Positions 1 through 9,367 of a DNA stretch of 64,000 nt are shown piece after piece. The stretch is from Pyropia yezoensis (taxonomy: Eukaryota > Rhodophyta > Bangiophyceae > Bangiales > Bangiaceae). A program made the translations under genes and the position numbers. The stretch lies in the NCBI GenBank assembly GCA_009829735.1, contig CM020618.1:30356894-30420893 (forward strand), written 5' to 3'. The notes beneath the pieces were generated by a model. That model did not search any database and was not told the DNA's origin. It worked only from the letters and a program-made list of their open reading frames with translations. Each line of letters starts with the position of its first letter. Positions within the stretch are counted from its first letter, which is position 1.

Positions 1-60
1 TCGTCGCCGAGAGTGCCTGCCCCGCGGCCAGGCAAACTCGGCACTCACCCTGCCGTCCCG

Positions 61-1986
61 ATGGACCTCTCCCTTCACGCCCCCCCCCTCGACGCCCCCT
101 CCCCTGCCGCCAAAAGTGATCCGCGACGGTTGGGCGCCCTGCGCGACTGGCTGGCCGCCTCGGGCGTGGCCGCCCCCGTCCGGCTCGTTGCCCCCCCCGA
201 CGGCACCGACGTGTCGCTCGTCGCGGCGACGGAGCTACGCCCCGGCGACACGGCCGTACACGTGCCACTGCGGCTGGCTGTGACGGCAGAAGTTGCGGCG
301 GTGAGCCCAGTGGGCGTCGCCGCCACTGCCGTAGCCGCTGCGACCGACGGCGGCCTCCCTGCCCTCGACGCCTACGCCCGCCTCTACCTCTACCTCATTG
401 CCTGCCGCGTGGTAGCGGTGCTTGGGGGGGGGGGCGGTGATAACGACGGCGACGGTGACGCTACTGGGGGGTACCCCCACGCGCCCTACGTGGCCACCCT
501 CCCCGCCGCCCACGATGACCCCTCCCACTGGACGGCCGAGCAGGTGGGGTGGCTGGCCGGCACCAACCTGGCGGCGGCGCTGCCGGCGCGTCTCGCCGCC
601 CTCCGTGCAATTTTTGACGCCGTCGTACCGCCGCTCACCGCTGCTCGCCCAGACGTGTTTCCGCCCGACGTGTACACGTGGGGCGCGTGGACGTGGGCCG
701 TGTCAGCGTACACCTCCCGTGCGTTTCCCGCCCGCCTGGCCCAGTTGGGCGGCCCCGCCGTCAGGCCTCTGATTACCCCGTCTGGCGGCGGCGGCGGCGG
801 CGTCGACAGCGGCGGTGGCACTGGCACCGCGGCGGTTGCTGACCCGCCGGGGTTGATGCTGCCACTGCTCGACAGCTGCAACCATCAGCTCGGTTCGCCT
901 GTCACATGGCGGACCGTGACCGACGACGGCGACGGCGGTGCCGGCGCCGATGACGGCCCCGGATTGGCCGCGTCGGGGACGGCGGGCGTGCCCACCGCCG
1001 CCGCCACCGGGGCGGTGGAGCTGGTGGTGGGCTACCCCGTCGCCGCCGGGGCGCCCGTCATGAACAACTATGGACCCAAGGCCAACGAGTCGCTGCTGAT
1101 GGGGTACGGCTTTTGCCTCGATGGCAGCGCCGGCGCAGCCGCTGGGGGTGCCGCCGCCGCCGCCGCCGCCCCCGGCGGGCACTATGCGTACGACGTGTAT
1201 CCGCTCAAGCTGGCGGCGGCGGGGGGGGGGGTGGACCCCGATGACTGGGCGCGCCTGTCGTCTGCCCTGCGTCGGGAGGGGCTGGACGGGGTGCACTACC
1301 TGCGGCATCCACAGTGGCGGCGGGGGCGGCAGCGGGCGGGAGAGGGGGGGGATGACGCCCCCGATAATCCCACTGACGGTGCGCTCAACGGCACCGACGG
1401 TGACGGCGACGGCGATGACGACGGCGACCTGGACGACAGCGGCATCATCCCCACCAGCGTGGTACGCGCGCTAGCACTGACCATGCTCGCCGCCGGCGGG
1501 GTTCTTTGGGAGGTCACCTCGGACGCGGCGCAGACGGCGGTCATCCCCCCCGAAATTGACGGCGATCCGGACTTTTGGGCCGACGTGGCCGCGGAGCTAG
1601 CGGGCGTCCTCGCCGACCGCCTGGCGCGGGCGGGGGGGGCGGCGGCCGCCGCGGCCGACGCGGCGGAGCTGGCCGCCTCCGCGGTCGACGTCGCGGAGCT
1701 GGCCGCCGTTGCGGCCGAAGCGGCGCCGCCGGCCGGGCCGCCAGACGGCGACGGGGAGACTGGGGAGGCGCCGCCGTCGTGGGCTGAGGCGCTGGAGCGT
1801 CTCCGCCCCGACGCGGCCGCCGCCGCGGCGCGGCGGCGGCGGGCTGCGCTGCTCTACCGCTCCTCCCAGCGGGCCATCCTGGCCGCCGCGCTCGCACGCC
1901 TGCGGCGGCGGGCGGCCGAGGTCGAGGCCGCCGCCACGGAGGAAGACGGTCAGGCCGCCACAGACGCGTCGGATGACGAGGCGTGA
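61..1986 (+). CDS. SET-domain protein lysine methyltransferase (Rubisco LSMT/SETD3-SETD6-like)
   Basis: A single-exon gene of 641 residues from the first ATG (position 61) to TGA. It resembles the RLSMT/SETD family, which methylates lysine on non-histone substrates using S-adenosylmethionine. The visible signatures are PLLDSCNHQ near residue 275 (the family's L-D-x-x-N-H SET core) and NNYGPKANESLLMGYGF near residue 340 (the YG-K-N-E-LL-YGF motif that closes the SET fold). The C-terminal 300 residues are Ala/Asp/Arg-rich and resemble the substrate-binding helical half only loosely. Gly/Ala insertions interrupt the SET half at about residues 245-255 and 370-385. No clear transit peptide is visible, so cytosol, nucleus or plastid are all possible. 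Its 3' end faces the USP gene 860 bp away. The true substrate cannot be read from sequence. Confidence 0.85.
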   Translation: MDLSLHAPPLDAPSPAAKSDPRRLGALRDWLAASGVAAPVRLVAPPDGTDVSLVAATELRPGDTAVHVPLRLAVTAEVAAVSPVGVAATAVAAATDGGLPALDAYARLYLYLIACRVVAVLGGGGGDNDGDGDATGGYPHAPYVATLPAAHDDPSHWTAEQVGWLAGTNLAAALPARLAALRAIFDAVVPPLTAARPDVFPPDVYTWGAWTWAVSAYTSRAFPARLAQLGGPAVRPLITPSGGGGGGVDSGGGTGTAAVADPPGLMLPLLDSCNHQLGSPVTWRTVTDDGDGGAGADDGPGLAASGTAGVPTAAATGAVELVVGYPVAAGAPVMNNYGPKANESLLMGYGFCLDGSAGAAAGGAAAAAAAPGGHYAYDVYPLKLAAAGGGVDPDDWARLSSALRREGLDGVHYLRHPQWRRGRQRAGEGGDDAPDNPTDGALNGTDGDGDGDDDGDLDDSGIIPTSVVRALALTMLAAGGVLWEVTSDAAQTAVIPPEIDGDPDFWADVAAELAGVLADRLARAGGAAAAAADAAELAASAVDVAELAAVAAEAAPPAGPPDGDGETGEAPPSWAEALERLRPDAAAAAARRRRAALLYRSSQRAILAAALARLRRRAAEVEAAATEEDGQAATDASDDEA

Positions 1987-2849
1987 GCGGCGGGAGGAAA
2001 CGTAACTGACTGATAAAAGAAGAAGAAAGAGCCGGAGAGAGAGGGGAGGCCGCTTTGCGCTCGGGGCCCCCCCAAGCTCGAAGAGGCGGGGATGGGGGTG
2101 GCCGGGTCTTGCGTGAGAGGGGGGAGGCGGCCAGGATTGCGGGCGGATATTGACCCGCCTGCTGTCCCCCCAACCTCCGCCACGACCGCCACCCGCTGCC
2201 ATCACCTTCGCCACCGCCACCACCACCACAACCGCCCAAGCGCCAGCGTCTCTACCGCCGGGAAATGGGGCCAGCCACCGTACTGGCAACGCGACCGGTG
2301 TCGGTCACACCGACATGTCCCGCGCGGGTGAGGGGGAAGGAACGGAGTGGAGGAAGGGGAACGGGCTGGGGAGCGGCGGCCGCCGCCGACATCGCCTGGC
2401 GGCCCCACCCCCGCGCGCCGCCACGCGGGCTGGCCTTCGACGGCAGACGTGTCCGCGGGGGCGGGGGCCCGCCGCCGGACACCGGGTTGCGCGGGCAGGA
2501 CGGGGCATGGGCACAGGGAGTGGAGCATAAAAAAAAAAAGTATTTTTGTAAAGGCGCGGGGTGCGAAAGAAGAGAAAAAAAAAACGGTTCTGGTGAGAGC
2601 GCCCGCGTCGACGCGGGGCGAGGACGGCAGCGGTGGCCCGCCTTGCAGGTGCTCAGCCACTCCCAATGGGCGGTGGCACAGGGGAAGGCGCCGCGGCGAC
2701 AGACGAAAAAGCCGCGCACCCACCCTCAAGCGCACTGCCCAGACGGGGGCCGACATGAACACCGGCCGCGACCTCCCGCTCCTGCCCCCCCCCCCCCCCA
2801 GCTCCCCACCCCCCATTCCCCCATTCCTTCCACTCCCCCACCCTCGTGG
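1987..2849. other. Convergent intergenic spacer
   Basis: Between the 3' ends of the SET-domain and USP genes. It holds A-rich patches near 2529-2540 and 2573-2584 that suit 3' untranslated DNA. The open frames here are GC-driven, with no recognisable protein. Confidence 0.6.
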
Positions 2850-4905
2850 TCACCGCTGTGGCTGGACCGACTCGTAATAGAGGATGTAGCCCGCTTCAGT
2901 GGACGAGACAGAGAGCTCGTCCGAGGTGCTCCCAAAGACGGTTTGCAGCTCAGACTCGTCCTTGACCTCCACGCAGTCATCGTCAAACAGCAGCCACCGG
3001 CCGTGGCTCTTGATCAGCGACACGTAGTGGCCGTGGTTGGGGCCCGACCCGACATGCACAACGACCGCAAAGAGGGAGTAGAGACGGTCCCCATCCTCGG
3101 CATCAGCCGCCGTGTTGCACAGGCGCAGTTCTAGCGGGAAGACCACCCGGTAGGAGAGCTTCTTGTACTTAGCCACCGACTCGCGAGGCGTCTGCACATA
3201 CTTGAAGCGCTTGAGGTGAAGGGATAGGATGCGGGGGAGGCGCTTGAAGCGGATCCGCCGCTCCGCCTCCTGGAGGCTCCCGCACCCGTCACAAAAGTAC
3301 TTGTTGGCTTGGCACATTAGCTCCGTCGACGAGAAGGAGCGGAGGCAGCTGGTCAGGCTGCTGTTTTGTTCGATGTCCACCGACAAATCCAGGAACGTCT
3401 CAACGCGCTCGGTGATGGTCTCGCACCGCAAGCAGCGGACCTCATTGCTGAGGTGGCCCTCAAACAGGTCGTGCACAAATGTCCGCACGGGCGCGGTCGG
3501 AGGCGCGGGCGCACCAACGCCGGCGCCCGCGCCGGCGCCAGGCGCGGCCGCCCCCCCCGCAGCGGCGGCAGCGCCCCCATTGGCCAACGCCGCCGCGGCA
3601 GTGGCGGCGGCGTGCCCCGACGCTGCTGCTGCCTCTAGCCCCGCCAGGTCGTTGGCCGAGCCCAGCGCCGCATTGCGGTGAGCCGCCGCACTCAAGGGCG
3701 GGAGGCCCACCCGCCGGCGGGCCGCCTCGGATGCCTCCCGCTGGAGGGTCTCGACAATGTCATTGAGGATAAAGTTGAGAAACTCGTGCGCGTCTTGGTG
3801 CATGTAGCTGCGGAACACCTCCTTTTCCTGCCGCAACCGCGCCACAAACGCCTTGGGCGGGTACGAGCCGGTGCGCTTCTTTTGCGACGCGATCGCCGCA
3901 AAAAGTTCAGAGAGCGCAGACAGCATCGTCTCTTCACGCTTGGCGGTGGGGGCCACCAGTGCGCCACTACCGGCAGGGCCGTTGCCGGCCGCGGAGCCGG
4001 CGCCGGCACCACCGCCGGCACTGGCACCCGCCCCAGCATCGCCGGCGCCACTGGGGGGGTAGCCGTTGCCCGCCCCCCCCACGCCGCCGCCACCGCCGTT
4101 GCCGCTAGCGGCGGCCCCATTCGCCCCCCCCGACGCAGCGGCGGCGCCCCCCCCCCCGCCGTGCCCATTAGGCACCAGCCCCACGGCGGTTCCCATCGAC
4201 TTGACCGCATTGCGCAGCGTCGCGCCATTGCCCGACGCGGTTTTTCGGTGGTGGGCAGCCGCCCCGCCGGCCGCCGCTGCCGCTGCGGCCGCCGCCGCCC
4301 CTCCAACGGGCGCCACGGCGCCAAGGTTGGCGCCGCTGCCGCCACCGCCGGCGACGGCGGCGTCAGAACCGAAAGAAGCGTGCTCCCCGTCTCCGCCCGT
4401 GGCGATACCGTCCTTGACGCCGCTCAACCCGAGCTTTCGTTGCCGCTCGTAGTCCAGGACACGCCGCCGGAAAGGCTCACAAAAGTATAGCGCTTGAAGC
4501 ACCGAATTGCAGTAGCACGTGTTGCCAAACTGCCGCAGAGCAACCGGCGGCCGTCGCAACAAAAAAGACACACAAAGGCACAGCCAAGAAAAAAACGCGG
4601 CGGGACGCAAAAAGCGGGTCAGAGTCGAGCAGCACATCAAAGCGCACGTAGGCATCTGCCCCAGCGTGATGCTGCCAGGAAAGACCGCGTGCCAGCTGCA
4701 CCCAAATAGGAGAAGTACACCAACGAAACCACCCCACGCAGCCCGCTCGAGCAGTCTTCGCCCACGTACCCGCCCCCCCCCCACCACCAGTGCCTCACTC
4801 ACTACACCAACGTACATTCTCCAACCCAAAGTACCGTTCGTCATCTGGCAGGTCCGCGGCGAGGTCCTTGTCAAGCCGCGATGCCGTCGACGGGCCGACG
4901 CCCAT
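2850..4905 (-). CDS. USP46: Ubiquitin carboxyl-terminal hydrolase, USP12/USP46 type (2 exons)
   Basis: This C19 cysteine protease removes ubiquitin; in animals and fungi the family works with WD-repeat partners. Model: exon 1 4905-4816, exon 2 4529-2850, 589 residues. The first 30 residues ([14 protein letters not shown] to ERYFGLEN) match the family N-terminus and run straight into FGNTCYCNS across a phase-0 intron. Visible active-site residues are Cys35 (GNTC), His531 (GHYVS) and the Asp of LLFDDDCV. The CLRC and CDGC pairs of the zinc ribbon are present. Two Ala/Gly-rich insertions, about 150 residues after the Cys box and about 75 residues before the zinc ribbon, make it longer than the usual ~370 residues. 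The ATG at 4905 is chosen because it aligns with family starts; an in-frame GTG upstream is not used. The family call is very secure. Confidence 0.93.
4530..4815 (-). other. USP gene intron, 286 bp
   Basis: On the minus strand it begins GTACGT directly after the codon for Asn30 and ends GGCAG before TTT of FGNTC. The phase is 0. Reading through it would replace the conserved GLEN-FGNTC junction with unrelated hydrophobic sequence, which confirms splicing. Confidence 0.9.
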
Positions 4906-6010
4906 CTTGGCAGCTGCAGCAGCCGCGCGACCGACCAGGTCGCGGGCCCAGCCGCCGCGGCGGGACCGCTCCGCCTCCACCGTGCCGTCCCCGGTGCGCG
5001 TCGCCGGGAACGCCGCCGCTGTTTTCGTCACACCCGCCGCCGGGGGCGGGCAAAGCCAGGAGAGGGGGGGAGAAGGGGATGAGGGGGAGGGGCAGGGGAG
5101 GCCAGCGAGAACGTGAAAGGGGCGAGGCGCGGAAAGGGCGCGCGGGAAAGGAGGCGAGGGAGGGCAGCAGAGACTCGCCAGCCACTGAAGACTGCCCGCT
5201 CCTGCCGTCGAAACGTCCGTCGCCAGGCACGGCGACAGGGGCAGCCGCCGCCGCCGACTGTTGGGTGCCTGTCACGGGACCGGCGATGCCTGGTTGCGTC
5301 CCCCGGCCCGCCCGTTGGCCCGGCCGTCCGCCGCCCCAGCCGCGACCGGCCGACGCACTACACCGGCGGGGCGGCCGCCACCCACCGCCGCGGATGGGCG
5401 CGGGGGGAAGGAGCGGTGGCCGAGGTCACTGGGCAGGCAGCTCCGCCGTGGTGGCGTTACGTGAAGGCACGCCACGCGCGCAACACGATGGCGGCGCGGG
5501 GCGGCGGGTCGGTGAGGAGAGGCGGCAACGAGTACGCAGCCAAGCAGCGAGAGCGATGTGGGTGGGGCAGAGAAGAGAGGGGGATGGAAGAGCGGCAAGA
5601 TGGCACCGGCGGAGGGAGGTGAGCGGCGGGTCGGGGTGCATACGTCGGAGGACGCGACGATGCTGGCGCTGGCGGGGTGGGCCCCGCTGCAGGGGGACGC
5701 GCCACCGAGAGCTTAACCGGTCAGGGTGCAACAATGCCGTGTGGCGGCACGCATCAATCCACGAGCGGATAAGTCGCTGTACATAGATTCAATCTCGTTC
5801 CATACCAGATAGAGCCGCCTGGACTTCACACATTTATTAGCGAAGCTCCTCTGGGAGACGGACATCGATCTTGTCACGCTAACGCCAAATGATTGGTCCA
5901 CGTATTTGCAATGTCAAATTGCTTCTGGCCACGTGTTGGATTAGTTAGGATCGTGAGGTACGATGCGGGACCCGTCGGTGGTGTCCAGCGGCCTCGTCGG
6001 GGTGGCCTTG
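4906..6010. other. Upstream region of USP; no gene recognised
   Basis: GC-rich low-complexity DNA to about 5740, then an AT-richer patch (5760-5940). The patch contains a short minus-strand open frame of 62 codons ending at 5713 that resembles nothing I recognise. It may be part of an old insertion. Confidence 0.4.
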
Positions 6011-6025
6011 TGGTGCGCGAAGCGC

Positions 6026-6250
6026 TTGGGGAGGGCGGGCGGCCTTGCTGGAGAGGGGGGAGAGGACTGGGGGTCGCCCAGCAGTGGTGCTCACCCGCCC
6101 CCGAAAGACGCCGGCTGTCTTTGCTATGACGCCACCCATCCCCTGGAGAACGCCGCCCGCTTCAGCGACGTTGGGGAGGACGGGCGGCATTGTCGGAGAG
6201 AGGGGAGAGGACTGGGGGTCGCCCAGCTGTGGTGCTCACCCGCCCCCTAA
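6026..6250 (+). repeat. Two direct copies of an ~82-bp unit, offset 145 bp
   Basis: Copy 1 starts at 6026 and copy 2 at 6171. Both carry TTGGGGAGG, a purine-rich stretch, GAGGACTGGGGGTCGCCCAG and GGTGCTCACCCGCCCCC, with a few substitutions. The 145-bp offset is not a multiple of three, so this is a DNA repeat and not an in-frame protein repeat. Confidence 0.8.
6111..6171 (+). repeat. Dispersed ~58-bp repeat, copy 1
   Basis: Shares GCTATGACGCCACCC, a CCCC/GGAG core and ACGCCGCCCGCTTCAGCGA with the segment at 7107-7166 in the same orientation, at roughly 85 percent identity by eye. It lies between the two 82-bp direct repeats. Confidence 0.7.
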
Positions 6251-7106
6251 TGTGAGGAACCACCCACACTTGGGCAGCCCTCAACGTACTCGTGATGGTG
6301 TCAGCGACCCGTGCCAGCCAATAGAGCGACAGGGTGCGGGGAAGAGGATGGAGATGGTGACGGTGGTGGGTATGGGGAAGAAGACGGCGCGACGTCGGTG
6401 GTGATCGAGGGGGGTTCAAAGGATTAAGGTCGTCTTTTGTCTGTGTCTGTGGTTGCCCGTCCAGTCTCCCCCGGTGGCGCCGACACCCATGCACTATATA
6501 CTCGCGTCGGGGCCCCCGAGATTCCCAAAGCATGCGTTCCTCCGTCGCGCCGCTGGTAGGCACAAAACGGCCCAGAAACAAAGCATGGTTCTCAAAACAA
6601 AGCATGGGCGGGCGTGCGCACTAAAGGAGTGCAGCCCAAGCTTGCCCCAAACGAAGGGGTCCGGCGTGCGGCGCCTAATGTGCCGCCCCAGCCGGCCCCA
6701 GACGCCAGTCGGTTCGAAGGTCCGAGAGGCGTGTAAGCACGGTTCGATCGATTCGACCGAATCGGCCAGCCGGCTAGGTAGTCACATCGCTGCAATGCTG
6801 CAGCGAGGACATTCTAACGGACTTGCCAGCTGTGGCAGATTTGGCTCGTCATGGGTGCTGACGGTGGCGCCTTTCGACTGGCCATGATGGGCTGTCGATG
6901 GCTGCTGTCGTGCGGCCGGCAGACACCGTGAGACAGCGGCTGACTTGTCTTGAGTCTGGAAGGTACACCGCATCATGCCCCACTATACAAGGAGTTGATC
7001 CATGTTGCCAGGAATTGGTTTGGCAGGATCTGTAAGGAGAGGTCCCAGATATTATCCCTTAGGTAGGAGGCATGGGATTAGGGGGGAAATCCTTACACCT
7101 AATTCC

Positions 7107-7166
7107 CCGGCTGTATTGCTATGACGCCACCCGTCCCCGGGAGGACGCCGCCCGCTTCAGCGAGGA
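7107..7166 (+). repeat. Dispersed ~58-bp repeat, copy 2
   Basis: Partner of 6111-6171. Its GTCCCCGGGAGGAC core can fold as a hairpin. A looser resemblance (GCTAT, then C-rich, then G-rich, then CTTC) links it to the hairpin motif at 8569 and 57956. Confidence 0.65.
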
Positions 7167-7169
7167 CGC

Positions 7170-8351
7170 ACCTGCCCCTTCCCACGACGCCGCTCGCACA
7201 GAAGGGGGGGCTGGAGGGCGTGGTGAGGTTCTTCGGCTGTATATATGCATCCCAGGGAAAAGGAGGGTGGGTAGCAGTGAGGTGCTGTGGGGGTTGGCGG
7301 CTGCTGCCCGGGGAAGTGCGCCCGCGGCTGGGCGGGGGTCGGCCGCCGCCGGGCGAGGGGGGCGGCTGCGGCCGGAGGGGCGGCGGCTGTAGCCTGGGGG
7401 GCGGCAGGTACGGCCGTGCGGGGGGCGCCTGCTGCCGGGGGAGGGCGACTGATGCCGGCTGGGGGCTGGGGGCCCTGCGGCGGCTGCTGGGGTAGGGGCG
7501 GCTGCGGCCGGGGGGGGTGGACGGTGTCTGCCTGGGGTGGGGTGGCTGCGGCTGAGCAGGGGTCTGCCCTTGCCGGGCGCGGGGCGCGGCTGCTGCCGGA
7601 AAGGGGGCGGCTGCGGCTGGACGGGAGGCGGCCGCCTGCGTGGCTGCCGGGGCGGCGCCGTTGTTGCCAGCCGCCGCGTGCAGCGCGGGGGATGGCGGCC
7701 GCCCGTGGGGTTGGGGGGGAGGGGGGGAGCGCCCCCCCGTCGGCGGCGCCACCCCGCCGCGCGCACGGGTGGCGGGCGAGTGCGCCACGGACGGGCCGAC
7801 CCGTTTCTCTCCCGTTTATTTTTTGGTTGGTGTGCGACGTGCCACAGTGGTGCGCCGGCGCCGCTGTGGTGGTGGTCTCCGGCGGTGGTCGCGCGGCGGT
7901 GGTAGTGGTAGTGCGGCGCAGGCCAGGGGGAGCGGCAGGCGTGGTGGGCGGGGGGAAGGGGGGAGTGACGGCGGGCTGCGGGGATGAAGTCCCCCCTCTC
8001 CATCTCCCAACCCTGCCACGAGTCATCGCTGACCATGCCCTCGCCGCCGCCGCTGCCACCACCGTCAGGCGCGGCGACGCGGGCCGCCTTCGTGCCAGCC
8101 GGGGGCACGGCGCTGGCACCGCCCGTTCTCGACAGCGGCGGCCCGCCGCCGCGGCGGGGGGCGCGTCGGCCACGGCGGGGGCGGCGGCCGACGGCGGCGG
8201 CGGCGGAGGCGACCGTGGGGGGGGGGGGCGGCGACCAGCCGGCGGCGGCGACCGCGGTGGCCGTGGTAGTCGCGGGGGGCCAGCTGGCCGGCGGCGGCGG
8301 CGGCGAGCCGGCGGCGAGGACTACGGCGGCCAGCCGGCGGCAGCGTCGGCT

Positions 8352-8390
<39 letters not shown>

Positions 8391-8545
8391 GCCGCGAGCC
8401 ACCGCCGGCGGCGACGGTGGCCAGCCGGCGGCGGCGGCAGGGGGGGGGCGGCGACAAGTCGGCAACGGCGGCGGCGGTGGCGGGGGCCAGACGACAGGCA
8501 TTCCTGCTCCCGGCGAATGTAAATACGGTGATGGGGACGACAATG
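7170..8545. other. G-rich low-complexity stretch; no gene supported
   Basis: Long open frames exist on both strands (minus 7119-8612, plus 7287-8522) but translate to Pro/Arg/Ala or Gly/Arg strings with no domain. I treat them as composition artefacts. A TATATATG lies near 7239-7246. Confidence 0.5.
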
Positions 8546-8568
8546 GATGTACCCCTAAACTTGAAAAG

Positions 8569-8616
8569 AGCTTCGCTATTAGCCCCCCTTGCGACAGGGG
8601 GGGGGCTCCCATTGAT
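8569..8616 (+). repeat. Orphan hairpin motif related to the Fanzor 3' flank
   Basis: Reads GCTTCGCTAT, then a hairpin (AGCCCCCCT, loop TGCGAC, AGGGGGGGGGCT), then CCATTGAT. The same two outer blocks flank a shorter hairpin on the minus strand at 58000-57956, immediately beyond the Fanzor stop codon. An AT-rich tract follows (8617-8670). Confidence 0.6.
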
Positions 8617-8639
8617 AGAGTTAGAAATTAATTAACAAA

Positions 8640-9367
8640 CTTCATCAAACATCACATATATTCTTTTAGTCGAGACATGAATACTGCTCGGGGAAGCTCA
8701 ATCACGCCAAAAGCATTGCATTTAAAGCTGCGGACATCGTCTACGGTGCGCGCGCTTTCAGGCTGGCTATCTATTCGTCCTGTGCGCCGCTACCGCGGGT
8801 GCTAGTGGGGGGAGGGGGATGGTCGCGACAATCGTGGGAAAGTGGGGAGCCCCAGTGTCCGTGTTGGGAAGGGTTCGAGCAGGTATGTAGCGGCGCAGCT
8901 GCTGGTGCACGTCTGCCCGTTGATGTGGTCGACCGGCGAAGAGGCAAGAAGAAAGGCGATGAAAAGAATAGCGCACCCGGAGCTCTGTCGGCAAGCCCGA
9001 TGAGAACGAATGCATGAAGCAGCCTCCAAAAGACGTGCGCAAAAATAAACCTGGCTACGAAACGTTCCGGCCCATTTTCAAGACTTTGCTGCTGCCCTAC
9101 AGGCGTCACCTTCACCGGTGGAGCACCGAGGTGACGTCGACTGCTGCAGCGGTACACCAGCTGGTGTCTCCTTCTGGCGCCCACGTATTCCAGCGAGACT
9201 GTAGAAACCTTTGTGGATACATCAAGGAACAGCTCCCCCAAGAGTCTCATGACAAGAGCCTCGTGCATGTCCATCACATCATGTATATACGTGCGTTCAA
9301 CATCTGTAGAGGTGCGCCCAACCTGAGTGCTTCCCGCGTCGCAGCTCTCCTCATGCACTGGGCGGCA
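8640..9367. other. Lower-GC region with two competing open frames
   Basis: The plus strand has an ATG frame from 9014 to 9520 (168 codons) and the minus strand a frame from 9358 to 8771 (195 codons, GTG-initiated in the frame as read). Both give mixed, protein-like composition and neither is recognised. The minus frame begins only 10 bp past the stop of the coiled-coil gene. It shares a T-Q-V-x-x-T-S pattern with sequence downstream of the paralogous gene near 21.38 kb, so part of it may be a diverged 3' portion of the duplicated unit. Confidence 0.3.

Noticed and set aside
6700..6780. tRNA-like GGTTCGAAGGTCC
   Set aside because: No matching acceptor stem, D-arm or anticodon arm at proper distances on either strand.
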